Below the pieces are notes generated by a model. It was not told where the DNA came from and did not search any database. It worked only from the letters and a program-made list of their open reading frames with translations. 5,897 bases of DNA, taken from Brachyspira pilosicoli. Its GTDB lineage: Bacteria; Spirochaetota; Brachyspiria; Brachyspirales; Brachyspiraceae. The translations under genes were made by a program, and so were the position numbers. The stretch is taken from assembly GCF_019402445.1 (NCBI RefSeq), contig NZ_SRZM01000023.1, forward strand, positions 1 through 5,897. The letters are read 5' to 3'. This document shows positions 1-5,762 of this stretch, one piece after another (position 1 is the first letter of the stretch; each line of letters begins with the position of its first letter).

Positions 1-6
1 CGCCGC

Positions 7-173
7 AAAAAGTTGCAAAAAGTGCAAGTTATTAATCTTTATATATTTGAAATATACATAAAATATAAAATAATACTTATATTTTTCTAAAAATGCAGCT
101 ATTTATTAAGCGTATCCGAATGGTAAAACTTTGACGAAGTACGAAGAGTGTAAGTTGAAAAAAGTTGAAGAAA
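7..173. repeat. Degenerate short direct repeats in the intergenic region downstream of fabF
   Basis: This stretch lies in the 299-base gene-free left edge. The block at 15-30 (GCAAAAAGTGCAAGTT) and the block at 141-156 (ACGAAGAGTGTAAGTT) match at 12 of 16 positions. The word AAAAAGTTG also occurs at 7-15 and at 159-167, each time followed by an A-rich stretch. The rest of 31-140 and 174-237 is AT-rich, and I see no gene, tRNA or convincing hairpin in it. The pattern looks like a decayed dispersed intergenic repeat, but that is inference from only two imperfect copies. Low-complexity drift could produce the same picture. Confidence 0.35.
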
Positions 174-237
174 ACAAAAAAATTATATAACAAAATATAG
201 TCGTTTAATATATTATTTATAAAATATTTATGCAAAT

Positions 238-277
238 AAAAAAGTCATACCTAGTAATTAAACTAAATATGACTTTT
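238..277 (-). terminator. Intrinsic terminator after fabF
   Basis: A perfect 10-bp inverted repeat pairs AAAAGTCATA at 240-249 with TATGACTTTT at 268-277. A further 4-bp inner stem pairs TAGT at 252-255 with ACTA at 262-265. Read on the minus strand, the hairpin ends in a run of six T (243 down to 238) and starts 22 bases after the fabF stop codon. The stem is AT-rich, as expected in this genome. It is the natural end of the fabG-acpP-fabF transcript. Confidence 0.75.
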
Positions 278-299
278 AAATTATTATATCAACTATTTA

Positions 300-1553
300 T
301 TATACTCTTTTAAATACTATAGAAGCATTATGTCCGCCAAAACCAAAAGAATTGCTTATAGCATATTCTATCTTGTAGTCTTGAGCTGTATTAGCAACAA
401 CATCTAAATCGCATTCAGGGTCTTGCTCATCAACATTAATAGTAGGGTGAACTTTAGAATCTATTATACTCATTACAGTAGCAATAGCCTCTATTCCGCC
501 AGCAGCACCCAAAGCATGACCTGTCATAGACTTAGTAGAGTTAACTTTTATCTTTTTAGCATGGTCTTCACCTAAAGCCTTCTTAACAGCTTTAATCTCA
601 GCAATATCACCTACAGGAGTAGAAGTACCATGAGTATTAACATAGTCAATCTTGTCTGGAGAAATTTTAGCAGACTCTATAGCCAAAGACATAGCTCTAG
701 CACCCATAGCACCATCTTCTAAAGGTGCAGTAATATGATTAGCATCACAAGTAAAACCATATCCAGAAACTTCAGCAAGTATATTAGCATTTCTTTTCTT
801 AGCATGCTCATACTCTTCAAGTACAAGTATACCAGCACCCTCAGCTATAACAAATCCATCTCTACCCTTATCAAAAGGTCTAGAAGCTTTAGTAGGTTCA
901 TCATTTCTAGTAGATAAAGCTCTAGCATTATTAAATCCAGCTATAGTAAGAGGATTGATAGTAGCCTCAGAACCGCCAACTATCATAATATCAGCCTCAT
1001 TATCTTTAATATGCTTGTATCCTAAACCTATAGAATGGTTTGAAGAAGCACAAGCAGTAACTGTACTATAATTAGGACCATTCATGCCATATTCCATAGC
1101 TATTAAACCAGGTGTCATATTAATAATTTGCATAGGAACAAAGAAAGGGGAAACTCTGCTTGGTCCGTCAGCAAGTATTACATTATGATTATTTAAAAGA
1201 GTAGTGATACCGCCTATACCGCTACCAAGAACACAGCCTGCCCTCAAAGGGTCAAAACCTGTCTTAGGCTCTATACCAGCCTGTTTTAAAGCATGATAAG
1301 CAGCATATACACCATAAGTTATAAAAGGGTCAAGTCTTCTTAGCATCTTCTTATCAGAATAATAATCACCTTCTAAAGCAGCCACTTCACCGCCTATTCT
1401 AGTAACTAGTTGTTCTTTTTCTGGATCAAAATATTTACCAAGAGGTTTAATTCCAGAAACACCATTAAGAAGATTATCCCAGAAAGTTTTAACATCGTTT
1501 CCAAGACAACTTACTATTCCAAGCCCCGTAATAACAACTCTGCGTTCGCTCAT
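300..1553 (-). CDS. fabF: 3-oxoacyl-[acyl-carrier-protein] synthase II (FabF)
   Basis: FabF is the cytoplasmic elongation condensing enzyme of type II fatty acid synthesis. It joins malonyl-ACP to a growing acyl-ACP and releases CO2. At 417 residues the protein is full family length, with the two halves of a thiolase fold. The nucleophile is Cys168 in TACAS. The other active-site residues are His308 in NTHGTSTPVGD, Lys341 and His346 in KSMTGH, and the gating-loop GFGG at 404-407. The Cys-His-His triad marks a KAS I/II enzyme; FabH has Cys-His-Asn. FabF is preferred over FabB because of the position behind acpP and the overall resemblance. The ATG has a good AGGAG five bases upstream (1559-1563). 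The gene is last in the fabG-acpP-fabF cluster, 74 bases after acpP, with a terminator-like hairpin in that gap. No key residue is missing. Confidence 0.96.
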   Translation of the reverse strand: MSERRVVITGLGIVSCLGNDVKTFWDNLLNGVSGIKPLGKYFDPEKEQLVTRIGGEVAALEGDYYSDKKMLRRLDPFITYGVYAAYHALKQAGIEPKTGFDPLRAGCVLGSGIGGITTLLNNHNVILADGPSRVSPFFVPMQIINMTPGLIAMEYGMNGPNYSTVTACASSNHSIGLGYKHIKDNEADIMIVGGSEATINPLTIAGFNNARALSTRNDEPTKASRPFDKGRDGFVIAEGAGILVLEEYEHAKKRNANILAEVSGYGFTCDANHITAPLEDGAMGARAMSLAIESAKISPDKIDYVNTHGTSTPVGDIAEIKAVKKALGEDHAKKIKVNSTKSMTGHALGAAGGIEAIATVMSIIDSKVHPTINVDEQDPECDLDVVANTAQDYKIEYAISNSFGFGGHNASIVFKRV

Positions 1554-1582
1554 AATAACTCCTATATGTTATAAATATAAAA

Positions 1583-1607
1583 ATTCCCGCAAAAATATTA
1601 CGGGAAT
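1583..1607 (-). terminator. Terminator-like hairpin between acpP and fabF
   Basis: ATTCCCG at 1583-1589 pairs perfectly with CGGGAAT at 1601-1607 around an 11-base loop. Four of the seven pairs are G-C, so this is the most GC-rich stem in the intergenic DNA here. On the minus strand the stem closes with CGGGAAT and runs into TTTTATATTT, the arrangement of an intrinsic terminator. It begins 20 bases after the acpP stop and lies about 20 bases before the fabF Shine-Dalgarno. No convincing fabF promoter is visible behind it, so partial read-through is the likeliest use. The effect would be more acpP than fabF mRNA. A 3'-end stabilising role is the alternative. Confidence 0.6.
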
Positions 1608-1627
1608 AATTAATATCTTTAAGAAAA

Positions 1628-1864
1628 TTACTTCTTATGCTCTTCAATATATTTAGCAGCATCAGCTACATTTTTAATTTTTTCTTGTTCTTCTTGAGGA
1701 ATTTTGATATCATAACGTTTTTCTAATTCCATAATAAGTTCTACTAAATCAAGTGAATCAGCGTTCAAATCATCTACGAAAGAAGCTGTATCTGTGATTT
1801 TACTTTTGTCTGAAATGTTTAATTGATTAGCAACAACATCTTTAATTTCATCGATTAATGCCAT
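1628..1864 (-). CDS. acpP: Acyl carrier protein
   Basis: ACP is a small, acidic, four-helix cytoplasmic carrier that holds growing acyl chains on a 4'-phosphopantetheine arm. It serves FabG, FabF and the other fatty acid synthesis enzymes. The 78-residue length is typical. The attachment residue is Ser37 in the DSL motif (Asp36-Ser37-Leu38), followed by the recognition helix VELIMELEKRYDIKIP and the common acidic stretch PQEEQEKI. The C terminus, EEHKK, is lysine-rich. The start is supported by the strongest Shine-Dalgarno in the window, AAAAGGAGA at 1871-1879, with GGAG seven bases from the ATG. This fits a highly expressed protein. The gene lies between fabG and fabF in the common bacterial order; a hairpin precedes it and a terminator-like hairpin follows it. 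Confidence 0.97.
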   Translation of the reverse strand: MALIDEIKDVVANQLNISDKSKITDTASFVDDLNADSLDLVELIMELEKRYDIKIPQEEQEKIKNVADAAKYIEEHKK

Positions 1865-1907
1865 GTTGAATCTCCTTTTATTAATTTATTATTATTTTTA
1901 ATTTATT

Positions 1908-1929
1908 ATAAAGTGCAAAGCAACTTTAT
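1908..1929 (-). other. Hairpin in the fabG-acpP gap, overlapping a possible acpP -10 box
   Basis: ATAAAGTGC at 1908-1916 and GCAACTTTAT at 1920-1929 form a 9-bp stem with one bulged base and a three-base loop. On the minus strand it begins six bases after the fabG stop and ends about 30 bases before the acpP Shine-Dalgarno. It is followed by A/T-rich sequence without a clear T run, so it is a poor terminator and more likely a processing or stability element. The same DNA holds TATAAT on the minus strand (1905-1910), a perfect -10 match but with no good -35 at the right distance. A secondary acpP promoter is possible but weakly supported. Confidence 0.4.
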
Positions 1930-1935
1930 TAACTA

Positions 1936-2685
1936 TTACATAGACATACCGCCGTCAACGGCTATAACTTCCCCTGTTATATAATTGCTCAAATCTGATG
2001 CAAGAAATACAACTATATTAGCAACATCTTCAGCATTGCCCAACTTTTTTAAAGGTGTAATATCCATTATCTTTTTTACAGCATCTTCAGCAAGTACATC
2101 TGTCATATCTGTTTGAATAAATCCAGGTGCTATAGCATTAACGCATATTCCGCGAGGAGCAAACTCTTTAGCCATAGATTTAGTAATACCTATAATACCA
2201 GCCTTAGCTGCAGCATAATTCACCTGACCAGCATTACCCATTTTTCCTATAACGCTTGATATATTAATTATTTTACCCTTTCTTGCTCTTAACATGCTTT
2301 TAGCAGCTTCTCTTGAAGTGTAAAATGCTCCAGATAAATTAGTATCTATAACATCATTCCAAGCATTGTCGTCCATTTGTATAACTAGCATATCTCTAGT
2401 AATACCAGCATTATTAACTAATACATCTATAGAACCAAATTTTTCTATTGTCTTAGCAACAACCTCTTTACAAGATTCGCTAGATTTAACATCATGAACT
2501 AAAGCAAGTGATTCTACATCATATTTTGATTTTAATTCATTAGCAACTTCTTGAGCCTTATTAATATTTGTAGCAGTAACAACAACATTAGCTCCTTCAT
2601 TAGCTAAAGCCTCTGCTATTTTTTTTCCTATTCCTCTGCTTCCGCCTGTCACTAAAGCTATTTTATTTTTAAGATTTAAATCCAT
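1936..2685 (-). CDS. fabG: 3-oxoacyl-[acyl-carrier-protein] reductase (FabG)
   Basis: FabG reduces 3-oxoacyl-ACP to 3-hydroxyacyl-ACP with NADPH, the first reduction step of each elongation cycle. The 249-residue protein is a classical short-chain dehydrogenase. The nucleotide-binding TGGSRGIG is at 13-20 and NNAG at 91-94. The catalytic tetrad is Asn116, Ser144 (NISSV), Tyr157 and Lys161 (YAAAK), with the family's usual spacing. The PG-containing loop follows at 187-188, and the C terminus ITGEVIAVDGG is typical of FabG. Many SDR enzymes share these motifs; the FabG call rests on this C terminus, the MGNAGQ segment before Tyr157 and the adjacent acpP and fabF. The ATG has a modest AGGGA six bases upstream. 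The gene is first in its transcription unit, behind a strong promoter. Confidence 0.95.
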   Translation of the reverse strand: MDLNLKNKIALVTGGSRGIGKKIAEALANEGANVVVTATNINKAQEVANELKSKYDVESLALVHDVKSSESCKEVVAKTIEKFGSIDVLVNNAGITRDMLVIQMDDNAWNDVIDTNLSGAFYTSREAAKSMLRARKGKIINISSVIGKMGNAGQVNYAAAKAGIIGITKSMAKEFAPRGICVNAIAPGFIQTDMTDVLAEDAVKKIMDITPLKKLGNAEDVANIVVFLASDLSNYITGEVIAVDGGMSM

Positions 2686-2721
2686 AATTATCCCTAAAAT
2701 TATTTAAATACGCTTACATTA

Positions 2722-2750
2722 ATTAAAACAAAATATACTAAATTTGTCAA
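2722..2750 (-). promoter_or_regulatory. Sigma-70-type promoter of the fabG-acpP-fabF operon
   Basis: On the minus strand a perfect -35 box TTGACA (2745-2750) is followed by a 17-base spacer and TTTAAT (2722-2727), a five-of-six match to the -10 consensus. Transcription would start near 2715, giving a leader of about 30 bases before the fabG ATG at 2685. This is the best promoter in the window. It shows that the three fab genes can be transcribed independently of pyk upstream. I see no clear FapR- or FabT-like operator around it. Confidence 0.72.
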
Positions 2751-2775
2751 GTCTATTTTGCAACTTTAAAATTAC

Positions 2776-2798
2776 CGACTTTTTTGTTTAAAAGGTCG
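2776..2798 (-). terminator. Possible weak terminator after pyk
   Basis: CGAC at 2776-2779 pairs with GTCG at 2795-2798, and inside it TTTT pairs with AAAA after a one-base bulge. The hairpin starts about 38 bases after the pyk stop codon on the minus strand. It is followed by GTAATTTTAAAG, only a poor T tract. An even weaker AAGAA/TTCTT stem lies at 2808-2824. With a strong fab promoter immediately downstream, some termination here would be expected, but the structure alone is not convincing. Confidence 0.3.
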
Positions 2799-2836
2799 AA
2801 AAATGATAAGAAATAACTATTCTTTTATATACAAAT

Positions 2837-4270
2837 TTAGTGCATAACTACTATACGAACGCTATTCTCTTGCCACCTGCCCTGCCATTTGCTTCCGCTC
2901 ACTACTATTATTATGTCGCCATGTCCTGCTAATTTATGTTCTACCAAAGTATCTTCAAGTATATTAATTTCGCCTCCGTGATTAATACCAGCACTAAAGT
3001 TCAAATCTTCAGGCATATGTATAGTATAAACGTTATGACATATAGCAAGACCATTACAAAGATTGCTGTCAGCAGACATAAATACTATAGGAGTTTTTGG
3101 TCTTTTCTTAGATAGATTTCTAACTGTTCTTCCAGACCTTGAAAGAGCTATTATTGCCTTATTATCTAAACTATATGATAAATAAGAAGCACTATCAGCC
3201 AAAGCATCATTAACTCCGCTGTCTAAATAAGTCATATTGTCATGAGAAGTTTTATTAACAGACCTCTCAGCAGCCTCTACTATAGAAACCATAGCCTTAA
3301 CAGACTCTATAGGATAATCTCCCGAAGCAGTTTCAGCAGACATCATCACAACATCTGTACCGTCTAATACAGCGTTAGCAACATCGCTAGCTTCTGCTCT
3401 TGAAGGAACTGGGCTTTTTGTCATACTCTCAAGCATTTGGGTAGCTATTATTGTAATTTTACCCATATCGTTTGCCATTTTTAGTATCTTCTTCTGCCAA
3501 ACAGGAACCTCTCCAAATGGTATTTCTACTCCCAAGTCTCCTCTTGCCACCATTACACCATCAGACACTTTTATTATACTTTCCAAATTTTCTAATGATT
3601 CTGTATTTTCTATTTTTGATACTATTCCAACATGCTGAAAATTATTATCATCTAATATCTTTCTAAGTCTTATAACATCTTCTGCCCTTCTTACAAAACT
3701 CATACCTAAATAATTAGCACCGTTTTTAGCAGCAAATAAAGCATCACTAACATCTTTTTCTGTTAAAACCTCTGTTGTTACATGAGCACCAGGTAAATTA
3801 ATACCCTTACTGCTTAATATAGTACCTCCAGTTATAACCTTACATACAACAAGTTTTGAAGCCTCATCGCTAGATTCTACTATAAGCTGTATAGTGCCAT
3901 CAGCTATCAAAAGCAATGAACCTGTCTTTACATCATGAGCAATGTTTTCATGTGTAGTAGGTATTATGCTTTCATCATTAGTTTCTTTATGTCCACTTAA
4001 TCTTACAATATCGCCTTCTTTTACAGTGATATTCTCTTTTAGCTTACCTATTCTTATCTTAGGTCCCTGCAAATCAGCTAATATAGCTACAGGTTTACCC
4101 AACTCATCAGAAACTTTTCTTATTATGTTTATTCTCTCTAAATGTTCATCATAGCTTCCAAAGGAAAAATTAAGCCTGCATACATTAGCACCATTCTCTA
4201 TTATCTTTTTTACCATTTCTTCATTAGACCATCTAGGTCCTAAAGTTGCTATTATTTTTGTTTTTCTCAT
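2837..4270 (-). CDS. pyk: Pyruvate kinase, predicted potassium-independent type
   Basis: Pyruvate kinase transfers phosphate from phosphoenolpyruvate to ADP, giving pyruvate and ATP at the end of glycolysis in the cytoplasm. At 477 residues it is full length. The order is an N-terminal TIM-barrel part (IIATLGP, RLNFSFG at 32-38, DLQGPKIR at 66-73), a B domain near 75-165, the rest of the barrel, and a C-terminal domain. The barrel carries the signature SKIENTESL with catalytic Lys219 and metal ligand Glu221, ARGDLGVEIP with metal ligand Asp245, and ATQMLESM at 276-283. The C-terminal domain has the phosphate-loop-like SRSGRTVR at 377-384. Two features stand out: L-Q-x-x-K-x-x-I at 67-74, the pattern of potassium-independent enzymes, and Phe37 where the NFSHG motif has His. 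The Shine-Dalgarno GAGGTGG lies nine bases before the ATG, and the gene has its own promoter. Confidence 0.95.
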   Translation of the reverse strand: MRKTKIIATLGPRWSNEEMVKKIIENGANVCRLNFSFGSYDEHLERINIIRKVSDELGKPVAILADLQGPKIRIGKLKENITVKEGDIVRLSGHKETNDESIIPTTHENIAHDVKTGSLLLIADGTIQLIVESSDEASKLVVCKVITGGTILSSKGINLPGAHVTTEVLTEKDVSDALFAAKNGANYLGMSFVRRAEDVIRLRKILDDNNFQHVGIVSKIENTESLENLESIIKVSDGVMVARGDLGVEIPFGEVPVWQKKILKMANDMGKITIIATQMLESMTKSPVPSRAEASDVANAVLDGTDVVMMSAETASGDYPIESVKAMVSIVEAAERSVNKTSHDNMTYLDSGVNDALADSASYLSYSLDNKAIIALSRSGRTVRNLSKKRPKTPIVFMSADSNLCNGLAICHNVYTIHMPEDLNFSAGINHGGEINILEDTLVEHKLAGHGDIIIVVSGSKWQGRWQENSVRIVVMH

Positions 4271-4297
4271 AATATTTTACCACCTCTTATAGAAAAC

Positions 4298-4325
4298 ATT
4301 ATAAAACATAGAAATATTTTTACAA
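4298..4325 (-). promoter_or_regulatory. Probable pyk promoter
   Basis: On the minus strand TATAAT (4298-4303) is a perfect -10 box. A four-of-six -35 match, TTGTAA (4320-4325), lies 16 bases upstream. The predicted start near 4291 gives a leader of about 20 bases that contains the pyk Shine-Dalgarno at 4280-4286. The -35 box sits inside a 15-base word, AAAAAGTTGTAAAAA (4317-4331), that recurs in variant form in other gaps of the window. It is back to back with the lipoprotein promoter in a 119-base divergent gap. Confidence 0.55.
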
Positions 4326-4341
4326 CTTTTTATATTAAAAA

Positions 4342-4381
4342 TTGATATTTTTTTGCTTTAAAAATACTATTAATGTATAAT
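4342..4381 (+). promoter_or_regulatory. Promoter candidates for the lipoprotein gene
   Basis: Two overlapping candidates are visible. One is TTGATA (4342-4347), 17 bases, TACTAT (4365-4370). The other is TTGCTT (4353-4358), 17 bases, TATAAT (4376-4381), which has a perfect -10 but a poor -35. The first would start transcription near 4377 and the second near 4388, leaving a leader of about 13 or 2 bases before the ATG at 4390. There is no Shine-Dalgarno in either leader. In DNA this rich in A and T, chance matches are common. Confidence 0.45.
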
Positions 4382-4389
4382 AAATTATT

Positions 4390-4914
4390 ATGAATAAAAA
4401 ATTATTATACATTTTACTTATCACTATAATTCTACACTCTTGTAAAAAAATAGAAAATGTCACTGTAATATTTGATGATATAACAATAGATATACCAGAA
4501 AACTTTCAGCAAAACTACATAAACAATATGATAGAATATAATCCAAACTTTAAAATAGTAGATTCATACGGCATAGAAACAAAAACCTCTATATACAATG
4601 TTTCATATACAAAATCTAATTATCCAATAGATATACTAGCCTCAAAAGAAGGCATAATAAATGGTGTAATAAATAATAAAGTATTAAAAGAAGTAAAGGT
4701 AGAAAAAGAAGGATACTACAAAGAACAAACTAATGCCTATGATATGTTAATTAGCTATTATTACGGACCAAACAAAACATATCAAAGAAGTTTTATAATG
4801 ATAAACGGAAATAACATCATTCAAATAACTGCTATATATAACGCCAACAGTAAAAAAGATGATAAAACTATAAACGATATAATAAACTCAATAAAACAAA
4901 GAGATAATAATTAA
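4390..4914 (+). CDS. Small predicted lipoprotein of unknown function
   Basis: I do not recognise a named gene. The 174-residue protein begins with a lipoprotein signal peptide: Lys3-Lys4, a hydrophobic stretch to about residue 15, and a lipobox-like LHSC with Cys18 as the lipidation site. His at the -2 position departs from the common lipobox, but spirochaetal lipoboxes are known to be relaxed. The mature part is about 157 residues, rich in Asn, Ile, Lys and Tyr, with no further membrane segment. Its pattern, a short beta strand plus IDIPENF near 31-39, later strands, and a final helix ending INDIINSIK, faintly resembles the PsbP/DcrB-like fold; this is only an impression. An in-frame TAA nine bases upstream fixes the start, and no Shine-Dalgarno precedes it. 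The gene is divergent from pyk, and its stop overlaps the stop of rsmA. It is probably anchored to a membrane facing the periplasm or the surface. Confidence 0.8.
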   Translation: MNKKLLYILLITIILHSCKKIENVTVIFDDITIDIPENFQQNYINNMIEYNPNFKIVDSYGIETKTSIYNVSYTKSNYPIDILASKEGIINGVINNKVLKEVKVEKEGYYKEQTNAYDMLISYYYGPNKTYQRSFIMINGNNIIQITAIYNANSKKDDKTINDIINSIKQRDNN

Positions 4915-5762
4915 ATATAATCTTTTATTATTAGAGAAAGCTCTTTTACCTTTTCTATACTCAAAGATTCCCCTCTAATCTCTTTATCAATATTTGCTTT
5001 TTCTAATATTTCATCTATTTTATCTTTATCAATATCAATGTATGGAGATTTTAGAAAATTATTTTTTATAGTTTTTCTTCTGTTGTGAAACAATGTCTTT
5101 GAAACAGATTTAAAAATATTAAGCATACTCAAATCAACTTCTTTAGGCTTAATGCTTATAATAGATGATGTTACTTTGGGTATTGGGTAAAAAACCTCTT
5201 TTGATACATTATACTCTAATTTAATATCAGACATAAAACTTGCAAACAATGTTAAAGCAGAATAATCTTCACTGCCCTCTTTTGCAATTAATCTGTTTGC
5301 AAAATCACTTTGAACCATAAAAACAGCATAATTCCACCTATTATAACAATCACAAAAAAGCCACTCTATTATAGGGCTTGCTATATTGTATGGTATATTT
5401 CCATATACATCAAAGTTCTTATTTTTATCTATATCATTAATATCAACTTTTAATATATCGTTATGAATAATATTTATATCTTTATAAGTTTCTTTTAAAT
5501 GATTATATAAAGCATTATCATATTCAACTATAGTAAGATTATTTTTATATATATCAACAAGAACTTTACTTAAAGCGCCTAATCCTCCGCCTATCTCTAT
5601 AGCATAATTTCCCCTTAAAATATCTTTTGGCACAGTGTTTGCTATATTATAGGCAATATTTCTGTCGCATAAAAAATTCTGCCCTCTATTTTTATTTGGG
5701 AATATAGACTTACTCTTTAAATATTCAGTAATTTCTGATTTTGAATATACATTATTTAACAT
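4911..5762 (-). CDS. rsmA: 16S rRNA (adenine(1518)-N6/adenine(1519)-N6)-dimethyltransferase (RsmA/KsgA)
   Basis: RsmA uses S-adenosylmethionine to dimethylate two adjacent adenines in the 3'-terminal helix of 16S rRNA, a late step in small-subunit assembly. Loss of the enzyme gives kasugamycin resistance in well-studied bacteria. At 283 residues it has normal length. The order is GQNFL at 27-31, the SAM-binding EIGGGLGALS at 56-65, the acidic Glu80 ending motif II, ND at 101-102, the catalytic NIPY at 122-125 and VFYPIPKVTSSI at 190-201. The C-terminal domain carries FHNRRKTIKNNF at 225-236. The SAM loop has GGG where many homologues have GPG, a tolerated variant. An in-frame TAA at 5769-5771 leaves ATG 5760-5762 as the only sensible start. 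There is no Shine-Dalgarno, but the upstream gene overlaps the start by 11 bases, so coupled translation is likely. Its 3' end converges on the lipoprotein gene. Confidence 0.95.
   Translation of the reverse strand: MLNNVYSKSEITEYLKSKSIFPNKNRGQNFLCDRNIAYNIANTVPKDILRGNYAIEIGGGLGALSKVLVDIYKNNLTIVEYDNALYNHLKETYKDINIIHNDILKVDINDIDKNKNFDVYGNIPYNIASPIIEWLFCDCYNRWNYAVFMVQSDFANRLIAKEGSEDYSALTLFASFMSDIKLEYNVSKEVFYPIPKVTSSIISIKPKEVDLSMLNIFKSVSKTLFHNRRKTIKNNFLKSPYIDIDKDKIDEILEKANIDKEIRGESLSIEKVKELSLIIKDYI

Noticed and set aside
1..90. Open plus-strand frame entering from the left edge and ending at the TAA at 88-90
   Set aside because: Its 29 residues are Lys/Ile/Tyr-rich, as any A/T-rich DNA gives, and it overlaps the repeat block; nothing supports a real gene end.
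735..917. Plus-strand open frame of 60 codons
   Set aside because: It lies entirely inside fabF on the opposite strand, is a low-complexity Ser/Ile-rich translation, and has no Shine-Dalgarno; it is a shadow of fabF.
2700..2760. Operator for a fatty-acid regulator (FapR or FabT type) over the fabG promoter
   Set aside because: TTGACAAATTT looked FabT-like at first, but no matching palindrome is present, and the TTGACA is fully explained as a -35 box.
3472..4154. Two plus-strand open frames (3472-3666 and 3942-4154)
   Set aside because: Both are antisense to well-conserved pyruvate kinase sequence, and their translations are hydrophobic low-complexity; they are shadows of pyk.
4898..4946. 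Hairpin AAAGAG/CTCTTT with an inner ATAATAA/TTATTAT stem at the lipoprotein-rsmA junction, as a bidirectional terminator
   Set aside because: The arms are short, AT-rich and separated by an unpaired side, with no clear T tract on either strand.
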